Positions 15,983-23,445 of a stretch of DNA of 64,000 bases are shown in pieces. Both the position numbers and the translations under genes were made by a program. The notes beneath the pieces were generated by a model. That model was not told the DNA's origin and searched no databases. It saw only the letters and a program-made list of their open reading frames with translations. Source of the stretch: Nocardioides rotundus (GTDB lineage Bacteria > Actinomycetota > Actinomycetes > Propionibacteriales > Nocardioidaceae); contig NZ_CP082922.1 in the NCBI RefSeq assembly GCF_019931675.1, positions 62,001-126,000 on the forward strand. Direction: 5' to 3'. The stretch's first letter is position 1. Each line of letters opens with the position of its first letter.

Positions 15983-17098
15983 ATGCGCACCCCCAGCACG
16001 GCACCGCCGCTTCCCGACGACCCGGTCGGGGAGCCCGGTGACGACGCCCTCGAGGCGGCCGTCGCCCGGTCCTTCCGGCTGCCGGTGCTGGCGCTCGTCG
16101 TCTCGGTGGGGGTGCTGCTGGTGGCCTTCGTGGCCAGCGCCGTCCAGGGGGCGGCGAGTCTCCCGGTCGAGGGCGTGCTCCGGTCCCTGCTCGACCACGT
16201 GCCGGGGGTGGCGCTCACCCCGACCCTCACCGAGGTCGAGGACGCGGTGCTCTGGCAGATCCGGCTGCCCCGCACGGTGCTCGGCATGCTGGTCGGAGCC
16301 GCGCTGGCGATGGCCGGCGCGGGATACCAGGGCGTTTTCCGGAACCCGCTCGCCGACCCCTACCTGCTCGGCGTCTCCGCCGGCGCCGGCCTGGGGGCGG
16401 TGCTGGCGATCGGCTTCGGGCTCGACCTGGCCTGGGGTCCGTTCAGCACCGTCGCTGCCGCCGCGTTCCTCGGGGCGCTGCTCGCGGTGGCGGGCTCCGC
16501 GCTGGTCGCGCGGGGCACCTTCGACGACCCCGCCACCCTGCTGCTCAGCGGCGTCGCGATCGCCGCGCTCTTCTCCGCCGGGCAGACCTTCCTGCTGCAG
16601 CGGCTGGACTACACCCGCGCCCGCGAGGTGCTGAGCTGGCTGTTCGGCAAGCTCGCGACCGACGGCTGGGAGCCGGTGACCCTGCTGGCGCCGTACGTCG
16701 TCCTGTGCGGCCTGGTCCTCACCGCGCACGCCCGCCACCTCGACGTGCTGCGGGTGGGCGACGACGAGGCCCGCAGCCTCGGCCTCTCGCCCGCGCGGTC
16801 GCGGCTGGTGGTCATCACCACCTCGACCCTGGTGATCGCCGCCGCCGTCAGCGTGAGCGGGTCCATCGCCTTCGTCGGCCTCGTCGTGCCGCACATCGTC
16901 CGGCTGCTGGTCTCCCACAGCTACCGCGTCATCGTGCCCATCTCCGCGATCGTCGGCGGGGCGTTCCTTTCCTTCGTCGACATCGGGGCGCGCACCCTGG
17001 TCGCCCCCGCCGAGCTGCCGGTGGGCGTCATCACCGCGTTCGTCGGTGCGCCGTTCTTCGCCTGGGTGCTCTGGCGCGGCCGGAAGGGGCTGATGTGA
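15983..17098 (+). CDS. FecCD/BtuC-type ABC transporter permease
   Basis: The 371-residue integral membrane protein has about ten hydrophobic segments. Family motifs include RLPRTVLGMLVGAALAMAGA with GYQGVFRNPLADPYLLGVSAGAGLGA near residues 90-140, and the cytoplasmic ATPase-contacting region GLVVPHIVRLLV. It is the channel subunit of the importer formed with the flanking lipoprotein and ATPase. It starts 4 bases after the lipoprotein stop codon and overlaps the ATPase gene by 4 bp (GTGA), so the three subunits are translated together. Confidence 0.9.
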   Translation: MRTPSTAPPLPDDPVGEPGDDALEAAVARSFRLPVLALVVSVGVLLVAFVASAVQGAASLPVEGVLRSLLDHVPGVALTPTLTEVEDAVLWQIRLPRTVLGMLVGAALAMAGAGYQGVFRNPLADPYLLGVSAGAGLGAVLAIGFGLDLAWGPFSTVAAAAFLGALLAVAGSALVARGTFDDPATLLLSGVAIAALFSAGQTFLLQRLDYTRAREVLSWLFGKLATDGWEPVTLLAPYVVLCGLVLTAHARHLDVLRVGDDEARSLGLSPARSRLVVITTSTLVIAAAVSVSGSIAFVGLVVPHIVRLLVSHSYRVIVPISAIVGGAFLSFVDIGARTLVAPAELPVGVITAFVGAPFFAWVLWRGRKGLM

Positions 17099-17886
17099 AC
17101 CCCGCGCTCGCGACCGGCACCCTCACCGCCCGCGGCCTCGGCGTGCGGCTGGACGGCGTCCCCGTGCTGCACGACGTCGACCTCGACCTGCACGCCGGCG
17201 AGTGGCTCGGTGTGATCGGGCCCAACGGCGCGGGCAAGTCGACGCTGCTCAAGGCGCTGGCGGGCCTGGTGCGCAGCAGTGGGGAGATCCGGCTCGGCGA
17301 CGGGCGTGCCCCGCGGGCCACCGACCTCTCCCTGATGCCGCAGGTGCCCGAGCTGCCGCCGGGCATGACGGTCGCGGAGTACGTCCTCATCGGCCGCACC
17401 CCGCACCTGCGCTGGCTGCAGGGGGAGTCCCGGCAGGACCGCGCCGTCGTGGTCGACGTGCTCCGCCGGCTGGACCTGGCGTCCTTCGCCGGCCGCCCGG
17501 TGCGCAGCCTGTCGGGCGGCGAGGCGCAGCGGGTCAGCGTGGCGCGTGCCCTGGCCCAGCAGGCGCCGGTGCTGCTGCTGGACGAGCCGACGAGCGCGCT
17601 GGACGTCGGCCACCAGGTCGAGGTGCTGGAGCTGGTCGACCAGCTGCGCCTGTCCGACGGGCTCACCGTGGTCGCGGCCATGCACGACCTCGGCACCGCC
17701 GCCCGCTTCTCCGACCGGCTGCTGCTCCTCGACGGGGGCCGGGTGGTCACCACCGACCTGCCCGAGCGGGTGCTCGATGCCACGGTGCTGAGTGGGGTCT
17801 ACGGCACCCCGCTGGAGGTGCACCGGGTCCGCGGCGAGCTGGTCGTGCTCCCCGCGCCGCGCGGCTCCCGACAGGTGGCCGAGTGA
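17095..17886 (+). CDS. ABC transporter ATP-binding protein (BtuD-like)
   Basis: This 263-residue ATPase has Walker A GPNGAGKST, the signature LSGGEAQRVSVA, Walker B VLLLDEPTSALD and the H-loop histidine in MHDLG. It belongs to the FecE/BtuD branch that powers metal-chelate and B12 import. The GTG start overlaps the permease stop codon and its own stop overlaps the cobQ start (GTGA), which places importer and biosynthesis genes in one translationally coupled operon under the riboswitch. Confidence 0.92.
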   Translation: MNPALATGTLTARGLGVRLDGVPVLHDVDLDLHAGEWLGVIGPNGAGKSTLLKALAGLVRSSGEIRLGDGRAPRATDLSLMPQVPELPPGMTVAEYVLIGRTPHLRWLQGESRQDRAVVVDVLRRLDLASFAGRPVRSLSGGEAQRVSVARALAQQAPVLLLDEPTSALDVGHQVEVLELVDQLRLSDGLTVVAAMHDLGTAARFSDRLLLLDGGRVVTTDLPERVLDATVLSGVYGTPLEVHRVRGELVVLPAPRGSRQVAE

Positions 17887-19391
17887 GTGCCCGGGGCGCG
17901 CTGCTCGTGGTCGGGGCCACCAGCGGCGCGGGCAAGTCGACGGTCGTCTCCGCGCTGTGCCGGGCCTGGGCGCGGGACGGGGCCCGGGTGGCGCCGTACA
18001 AGGCCCAGAACATGTCCAACCACTCCGCCGTCACCGCCGACGGCGGCGAGATCGGCCGCGCGCAGGCGATGCAGGCGCTGGCCGCGCGGGTCCAGCCGGA
18101 CCGGCGGATGAACCCGGTGCTGCTCAAGCCGGCCGGCGACCGGACCAGCCACCTGGTCGTCCTGGGGGAGGAGGACCCGGCCCGGCGCGCCGACGCGAAG
18201 GGGTACGGCGACACCGCGCGATCGCTGCGCCCGCTCGTGCTGGACGCGCTCACCGCGCTGCGGCGCGAGCACGACCTGGTCGTCGCTGAGGGGGCCGGGG
18301 GCGCCGCCGAGATCAACCTGCTCGACCGGGACCTGGTGAACCTGCCACTGGCCGCGGCCGCCGGGATGCCGGCGGTGCTGGTGGTCGACATCGACCGCGG
18401 GGGCGCCTTCGCGTCGGCGTACGGCACGCTCGCGCTGCTGCCCGAGCACCTGCGCGCGTGCGTGCGGGGCGTGGTCCTCAACCGGTTCCGCGGGGACGTG
18501 TCGCTGCTCGACGACGGGCTGCGGGACCTCGAGGCGCGGACCGGGGTGCCCGTCCTCGGGGTGCTGCCGCACCTGGGCGCCGAGCCGATGCTCGGCGTGG
18601 AGGACTCCTTGGACCTGGAGTGGGGACTCCAGTGGGGTGGGGACGCCCCCGGACCGGCCGCTGAGCGGCCGGTCCGGGTGGCGGTAGTGCGGCTGCCGCA
18701 CCTGGCCAATCCGAGCGACCTCGACCCGCTGGTGCTAGAGCCGTCGGTGGCGCTGCGCTGGGCGCACAACCCCGGCGACCTCGCCGACGCCGACCTGGTG
18801 ATCGTCCCCGGCAGCCGGGCGACGGTGGCCGACCTGGCGTGGGTGCGCTCGCGCGGGCTGGATCGGGCGCTGGCCGACCTCGATCCGTCGGTGCTCGTGG
18901 TGGGGCTGTGTGCGGGCTACCAGATGCTGGGGCGCTCGATCGAGGACACCGTGGAGTCGGGGGCCGGCCTGGTGGACGGGATCGGGCTGCTGCCGTCGAC
19001 GACCCGCTTCGAGACGCCGAAGGTGGTCCGGCAGTCCTCGGGGCCCTCGGTGACCGGCTACCAGATCCGCTTCGGTCGCCCGGTCGCTCCCGACGGGACC
19101 GCCTGGCTGACGCTGGACGGCGAGCCCGAGGGCTGCGTCTCCGCCGACGGGCGGGTACGCGGGACCAGCCTGCACGGGCTGCTCGACGCCGACGGGTTCC
19201 GCTGCTCGCTGCTCGCGGAGGCGGCCGAGCGCCGGGGTCGGTCTTATGCCCCCATGCCGGTCGGGTTCGCCGCGGCGCGCGAGGCGCACCTGGACCGGCT
19301 GGCCGACTGGGTCTCCGCCGCGCTGCCCCTGGACCGGCTGGCCACCCTCGCGGCCTCCGCCGCCCTTCCGGGCGAGGAGCCGGGCTGGTGA
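17883..19391 (+). CDS. cobQ: Cobyric acid synthase
   Basis: The 502-residue CobQ amidates the peripheral carboxylates b, d, e and g of adenosylcobyrinic acid diamide. It has a dethiobiotin-synthetase-like ATP domain (GATSGAGKSTVV, then APYKAQNMSNHS) and a class I glutamine amidotransferase domain with nucleophile cysteine in GLCAGYQMLG (about residue 345) and the histidine in TSLHGLLD. No corrin-ring genes are present in the window, so the enzyme may act on imported or elsewhere-made intermediates. The GTG overlaps the ATPase stop codon by 4 bp. Confidence 0.95.
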   Translation: MSARGALLVVGATSGAGKSTVVSALCRAWARDGARVAPYKAQNMSNHSAVTADGGEIGRAQAMQALAARVQPDRRMNPVLLKPAGDRTSHLVVLGEEDPARRADAKGYGDTARSLRPLVLDALTALRREHDLVVAEGAGGAAEINLLDRDLVNLPLAAAAGMPAVLVVDIDRGGAFASAYGTLALLPEHLRACVRGVVLNRFRGDVSLLDDGLRDLEARTGVPVLGVLPHLGAEPMLGVEDSLDLEWGLQWGGDAPGPAAERPVRVAVVRLPHLANPSDLDPLVLEPSVALRWAHNPGDLADADLVIVPGSRATVADLAWVRSRGLDRALADLDPSVLVVGLCAGYQMLGRSIEDTVESGAGLVDGIGLLPSTTRFETPKVVRQSSGPSVTGYQIRFGRPVAPDGTAWLTLDGEPEGCVSADGRVRGTSLHGLLDADGFRCSLLAEAAERRGRSYAPMPVGFAAAREAHLDRLADWVSAALPLDRLATLAASAALPGEEPGW

Positions 19392-20083
19392 CCCGCCGAG
19401 TCGGCGCTAGTTCACCCCGAGTCGGCGCTACTTCACCGCGGCTCCAGGTCCTGCCGGCCGAATCCGGCACCCGCGGGGCGCTCGCCTGGCAGCTGGCCGA
19501 CGAGCAGGCCGAGCCCTGGCCGTGCCTGTCCTCCGCCTCCGTCGGCGGCGGCCTCGGGGCCGCGAGCTGGGTGCTCAACGTGGGCGTGGTGCGGGACTAT
19601 CGCCGTACCGACCTGGAGGCGCACGCCGCCGAAGTCGCGGCCAGCGCCGGCCTGCGTGGTGAGGGTACGGCGCTCCTCACCGCCGCCGACGTGCACCGCG
19701 TCGAGGCCTCCGAGTGCTCCGGCGTCCGCGCCTGGTCGACCGTCGGGGTCAGCCGCCCCACGTGGCCGGCCGACCCCGAGGCCCTTGCCCGCGCCGGCCG
19801 GCGGCTGCCCCCGGGGACGATCAACACCGTCGTGCTGCTGCCGGTGCGGCTCACCCCGAGCGCCCTGATCCAGGCCGCGCTGGTCGTCGCGGAGGCGAAG
19901 GCGCAGGCGTGCGTGGAGTCGGGCCTGCCCGGGACGGGTACGGCGAGCGACGCGGTCGTCCTCGCCTGCGACCCCGCCGGGCCGGTCGAGGACTTCGGCG
20001 GCCCCCGCTCCACCTGGGGCGCTCGGGTCGCGCTATCCGTCCACACCGGTGTCGCCGCCGGGCTGGCGGGCTGGTCGCCATGA
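19388..20083 (+). CDS. cbiZ: Adenosylcobinamide amidohydrolase (CbiZ family)
   Basis: The 231-residue protein matches the CbiZ family, with SSASVGGGLGAASWVLNVGV near residue 40 and the central TAADVHRVEASECSGVRAWSTVG region. CbiZ removes the nucleotide-loop precursor from adenosylcobinamide or pseudocobalamin to give adenosylcobyric acid, so scavenged corrinoids can be rebuilt with another lower ligand. The GTG overlaps the cobQ stop codon. The first 18 codons contain two 21-bp family B repeat units (19398-19439, encoding VGASSPR VGATSPR), so the N terminus appears to have been replaced or extended by a repeat. Confidence 0.85.
   Translation: MTRRVGASSPRVGATSPRLQVLPAESGTRGALAWQLADEQAEPWPCLSSASVGGGLGAASWVLNVGVVRDYRRTDLEAHAAEVAASAGLRGEGTALLTAADVHRVEASECSGVRAWSTVGVSRPTWPADPEALARAGRRLPPGTINTVVLLPVRLTPSALIQAALVVAEAKAQACVESGLPGTGTASDAVVLACDPAGPVEDFGGPRSTWGARVALSVHTGVAAGLAGWSP
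19398..19439 (+). repeat. Family B 21-bp repeat, two units in the cbiZ 5' coding region
   Basis: Two adjacent 21-bp units (19398-19418 and 19419-19439) each begin GAGTCGGCGC and continue TASTTCACCSC. Because 21 is a multiple of three, the units add seven codons each without shifting the frame. Confidence 0.85.
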
Positions 20084-21012
20084 CGACCGTCCTCCGCGAC
20101 CGGGCCGCGCTGGTCGCCGCCGGCCTGCTCCTCGACCGGGCGCTCGGCGAGCCTCCGGCGCGCCTCCACCCCGTTGCCCTCTTCGGCCGCGGGATGACCG
20201 CGGTGGAGGCACGGTTGTGGGCCGACGACCGAGCCCGGGGGGTCGGGTACGCCGCCCTCGGCGTCGCGGCCGGCGCTCTGGCCGGTCGGGTGCTGGGCCG
20301 CGTCCCGGGCGGCCTCGCCCTCGCCGTGGCCGTGGCGGTCGCCGGGCGGATGCTGCGGGAGACCGCCTCCGAGGTGGAGCGCCCCCTCCTGACCGGCGAC
20401 CTGGCCGGTGCCCGGGCCGCGCTCCCGGCGCTCGTCGGCCGCGACCCGAGCGAGCTGGACGAGTCCGGGATCAGCGCGGCGGTCGTCGAGTCGCTGGCGG
20501 AGAACAGCGTGGACGCGGTGATCGCTCCGGCCTGCTGGGCCCTGGTCGCGGGCGCGCCCGGGGACCTTGCGCATCGGGCGGTGAACACGATGGACGCGAT
20601 GGTCGGCCACCGCTCCGCCCGCTACGAGCGCTTCGGCTGGGCGGCCGCGCGCCTCGACGACGTCGCCAACTGGGTGCCCGCCCGAGTCTTCGCCGCCCTG
20701 GTCGCCCTGGTGCGCCCCGGCCGCGCGGCCCGGGTGCGCGCCCTGGTTCACCGCGACGCGAAGGCCCATCCGTCCCCCAACGCCGGGGTCGCCGAGACCG
20801 CGGTGGCCGCGGCCCTCGGTCGCCAGCTCGGCGGCACGCTGCGCTACGGCGACCGGGTCGAGGAGCGCCCACTGCTGGGGGAGGGTCCGCGCCCGACCCC
20901 GGCCGACGTGGCCCGCGCGCGGAGGCTGGTCGACGACGTCGAGCGCGCCGCGGTGGCGCTGCTGTTGCTCGCGGCCCTCGCGGGTCGCCGTACCCCTTGG
21001 AGGAGCCGATGA
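20080..21012 (+). CDS. cobD: Adenosylcobinamide-phosphate synthase
   Basis: The 310-residue membrane protein belongs to the CbiB/CobD family, which attaches aminopropanol (phosphate) to adenosylcobyric acid. Visible signatures are LDRALGEPPARLHPVALFGR at the N terminus, AVVESLAENSVDAVIAPACW and NTMDAMVGHRSARYERFGWAAARLDD. Several hydrophobic helices fit an inner-membrane location. The ATG overlaps the cbiZ stop codon (ATGA), and the cobU start overlaps its own stop codon. The CobC-like decarboxylase at 13895 would supply the aminopropanol phosphate. Confidence 0.93.
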   Translation: MTTVLRDRAALVAAGLLLDRALGEPPARLHPVALFGRGMTAVEARLWADDRARGVGYAALGVAAGALAGRVLGRVPGGLALAVAVAVAGRMLRETASEVERPLLTGDLAGARAALPALVGRDPSELDESGISAAVVESLAENSVDAVIAPACWALVAGAPGDLAHRAVNTMDAMVGHRSARYERFGWAAARLDDVANWVPARVFAALVALVRPGRAARVRALVHRDAKAHPSPNAGVAETAVAAALGRQLGGTLRYGDRVEERPLLGEGPRPTPADVARARRLVDDVERAAVALLLLAALAGRRTPWRSR

Positions 21013-21548
21013 CCCTCACCTTCCTGACCGGCGGCGCGCGCAGCGGCAAGTCGGCGCTGGCGGTGCGCCGGGCGGAGAGGTACGACGGCCCGGTGGTGTT
21101 CGTCGCCACCGCGCACGCGGGTGACGGCGAGATGGCCGACCGGATCGCCCGCCACCGCGCCGAGCGGCCCGCCGGCTGGGGCACCGTCGAGGCGCCGGTC
21201 GACCTGGCCGGAGCGGTCGCGGCCCAGACCGGCGATGCGCTGCTCCTCATCGACTGCCTCTCGCTGTGGGTGGCCAACCTCGGCGGGTTGGAGGAGACCG
21301 AGGAACAGGTGCTCGCGCGCGCCGATGCCGCGCTCGAGGCGATCGCGCGCCGGACCGCCCCGGTGCTGGTGGTGACCAACGAGGTCGGACTCGGCCTGGT
21401 GCCGATGCACCCGGTGGGGCGGGCCTACCGGGACACGCTGGGCCGGGTGAACGCGCGGTTCTCCCGCGCCGCAGACGAGGCGCTGCTGGTGGTCGCGGGC
21501 CGCACCCTGCGACTGGACGACCCCAAGGGGGAGACGAGTGATGAGTGA
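21009..21548 (+). CDS. cobU: Bifunctional adenosylcobinamide kinase/adenosylcobinamide-phosphate guanylyltransferase
   Basis: At 179 residues this is full length for CobU. It has the P-loop GGARSGKS at the N terminus, the RIARHRAERPAGWGTVEAP segment with the guanylylated histidine region, and VTNEVGLGLVP. It phosphorylates adenosylcobinamide and then transfers GMP to give AdoCbi-GDP, the substrate of CobS. It overlaps cobD by 4 bp (ATGA) and cobT by 8 bp. Confidence 0.95.
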   Translation: MTLTFLTGGARSGKSALAVRRAERYDGPVVFVATAHAGDGEMADRIARHRAERPAGWGTVEAPVDLAGAVAAQTGDALLLIDCLSLWVANLGGLEETEEQVLARADAALEAIARRTAPVLVVTNEVGLGLVPMHPVGRAYRDTLGRVNARFSRAADEALLVVAGRTLRLDDPKGETSDE

Positions 21549-22584
21549 CCTGATCGCCGAGACCGTGGCCGCGATCCGCCCCGCCGACGCCGCCGCCCGC
21601 GACGCCGCCGCGGCCGAGATGGGGCAGAAGCTCAAGCCGCCGGGCAGCCTGGGCCGGCTGGAGATGCTGGCGGCGAGGCTGGCCGGCATCCGCGGGGCGG
21701 CCGACCCGGGTACGCCGACCCCGGCCGTCGTCGTCTGCGCCGCCGACCACGGGGTCGCGGCCGACGGGGTGAGCGCCTTCCCCCAGCAGGTGACCGGCCT
21801 GATGGTGGACAGCTTCGCCGCCGGTGGGGCGGCGGTGTGCGTCCTGGCCCGCGAGCAGGGCGCGCGCCTGGTCGTGGCCGACCTAGGCGTGCTGGAGCCG
21901 CGCGACCACCCCGCCGTCCTGGATCGGCGGGTCCGCGCGGGCACCGCCTCGTCCCTCACCGGCCCGGCGATGAGCCGCGAGGAGGCCGAGACGGCTGTCG
22001 GCCACGGCATCGGGATCGTCGAGGAGCTCGTGGCCGACGGGGTCGACCTCGTCGCCTTGGGGGAGATGGGGATCGGGAACACCACTGCGGCGAGCGCGCT
22101 CACCGCGCTGCTGCTGGGGCTGCCGGCGGCCGAGGCGGTCGGGCGCGGGACCGGCCTGGACGACGAGCAGCTGGCGCACAAGGTCGACGTCGTGGACCGG
22201 ATCGTCCGGCTGCACAGCGGGGTGCCGTCCGACCCGCTGGACGCCCTGGCGGCGGTCGGCGGCCTGGAGATCGCCGCCCTCGTCGGGGTGGTCCTCGGCT
22301 GCGCCGCCCACCGCGTGCCCGTGGTCGTCGACGGCTTCATCACCGGCTCGGCCGCGCTCGTGGCCGCCCAGCTCGCCCCCGAGAGCGTCGACGCGATGAT
22401 CGCCGGCCACCGCTCGGTCGAGCCCGGCCACACCGTCCAGCTCAAGGCGCTCGGCCTGGATCCGGTCCTCGACCTGGAGCTGCGGCTGGGCGAGGGCAGC
22501 GGCGCGACGCTCGCCCTGGGGGTGCTCCGCTCCTCGCTGGCGATCCTGTCCGACATGGCGACCTTCGAGAGCATCGGCCTGTGA
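21541..22584 (+). CDS. cobT: Nicotinate-nucleotide--dimethylbenzimidazole phosphoribosyltransferase
   Basis: This 347-residue CobT activates the lower ligand base by making alpha-ribazole phosphate. Family motifs are KPPGSLGRLE near residue 30, VCAADHGVAADGVSAFPQQV, GEMGIGNTTAASAL and the catalytic glutamate region HRSVEPGH. The ATG at 21541 is favoured over a GTG three bases earlier, with GGGGGAGACGAG upstream. It overlaps the end of cobU by 8 bp, and cobS starts in its stop codon. Confidence 0.95.
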   Translation: MSDLIAETVAAIRPADAAARDAAAAEMGQKLKPPGSLGRLEMLAARLAGIRGAADPGTPTPAVVVCAADHGVAADGVSAFPQQVTGLMVDSFAAGGAAVCVLAREQGARLVVADLGVLEPRDHPAVLDRRVRAGTASSLTGPAMSREEAETAVGHGIGIVEELVADGVDLVALGEMGIGNTTAASALTALLLGLPAAEAVGRGTGLDDEQLAHKVDVVDRIVRLHSGVPSDPLDALAAVGGLEIAALVGVVLGCAAHRVPVVVDGFITGSAALVAAQLAPESVDAMIAGHRSVEPGHTVQLKALGLDPVLDLELRLGEGSGATLALGVLRSSLAILSDMATFESIGL

Positions 22585-23351
22585 GGTCGCTGCTGCGGGG
22601 GCCGCTGGACGCGCTAGGCGTGCTCACCCGGGTGCCCGTTCCGCCCGGCCGCGGTGCCCCGAATCTCGCGGCCGCCGCCCCGTGGTTCCCGGCCGTCGGG
22701 GCCCTGGTCGGGGTGGTCGCCGGGCTGGTCGGCGTCGTGGCTGCCGGTGTCTGGGGGCCGTTCGTCGCCGCGATCGTGCTCGTGCTGGCCGACGTGCTCC
22801 TCACCGGCGCGCTCCACCTCGACGGCCTCGCCGACCTCGCCGACGCGACCGGCGGGCACACCCGCGAGCGGCGTCTGGCGATCATGAAGGACCACGCCGT
22901 GGGGGTGTATGGCGCCTCCGCGCTGGTCCTCGACCTGCTGCTCCGGGTCGCCCTGCTCGCGGTCGTCCTGACCCTGCCGGGTGCGTGGGCGGTGGCCTGC
23001 GTCGCGGCCGTGTGGGCGCTCTCCCGGGCGGCGATGCTGCCGCCGGCGCTGCTCCTGCCCTACGCCCGCCCTGAGGGGACCGGCCGGTCGGTCATCGAGG
23101 GGATCACCCCGCTGCGCTGCCTCGCCGGCCTCGTCGTCGCCCTGCTGCTCGCGGTCGTGCTGCTCGGGGTGGTACCGGTCGGGCAGGCCGCCGCGGTCGT
23201 CGGGGCCGTCCTCGGGGCGGCCGTGGGCGGGCTCCTCCCCGCCGCCTGGGCGGCCGCCCGGCTGGGCGGAGCCACCGGCGACGTCCTCGGCGCCGTGGCC
23301 GAGTGCGCCCTGGTCGGGGCGCTCCTCGGGCTGACCGCCACTCTGGGCTGA
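22581..23351 (+). CDS. cobS: Adenosylcobinamide-GDP ribazoletransferase (cobalamin synthase)
   Basis: The 256-residue integral membrane enzyme joins AdoCbi-GDP to alpha-ribazole in the last assembly step. Signatures include FLTRVPVP-like GVLTRVPVPPG at the N terminus, GALHLDGLADLADATGG and RERRLAIMKDHAVGVYGA, plus about six transmembrane segments. The GTG overlaps the cobT stop codon by 4 bp. It is the last gene of the riboswitch-controlled operon. Confidence 0.95.
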   Translation: MRSLLRGPLDALGVLTRVPVPPGRGAPNLAAAAPWFPAVGALVGVVAGLVGVVAAGVWGPFVAAIVLVLADVLLTGALHLDGLADLADATGGHTRERRLAIMKDHAVGVYGASALVLDLLLRVALLAVVLTLPGAWAVACVAAVWALSRAAMLPPALLLPYARPEGTGRSVIEGITPLRCLAGLVVALLLAVVLLGVVPVGQAAAVVGAVLGAAVGGLLPAAWAAARLGGATGDVLGAVAECALVGALLGLTATLG

Positions 23352-23356
23352 ACCGG

Positions 23357-23388
23357 CGGCGCCGCGAGGGAACTCCCCGTCGGCGCCG
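23357..23388 (+). terminator. Possible weak terminator after cobS
   Basis: CGGCGCCG (23357-23364) repeats as CGGCGCCG (23381-23388). The sequence is self-complementary and could form an 8-bp stem with a 16-nt loop just after the cobS stop codon. The evidence is thin. Confidence 0.3.
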
Positions 23389-23445
23389 TCCGTTACCGTC
23401 GCTGTGCCCGCTCCCGTCGGGCCGCGCGAACCGGAGGTGCCCTGC

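Noticed and set aside
14446-16287. 613-codon open frame on the minus strand across cobC, the riboswitch and the importer genes
   Set aside because: It runs antisense through three well-supported genes and the riboswitch. It results from high GC content.
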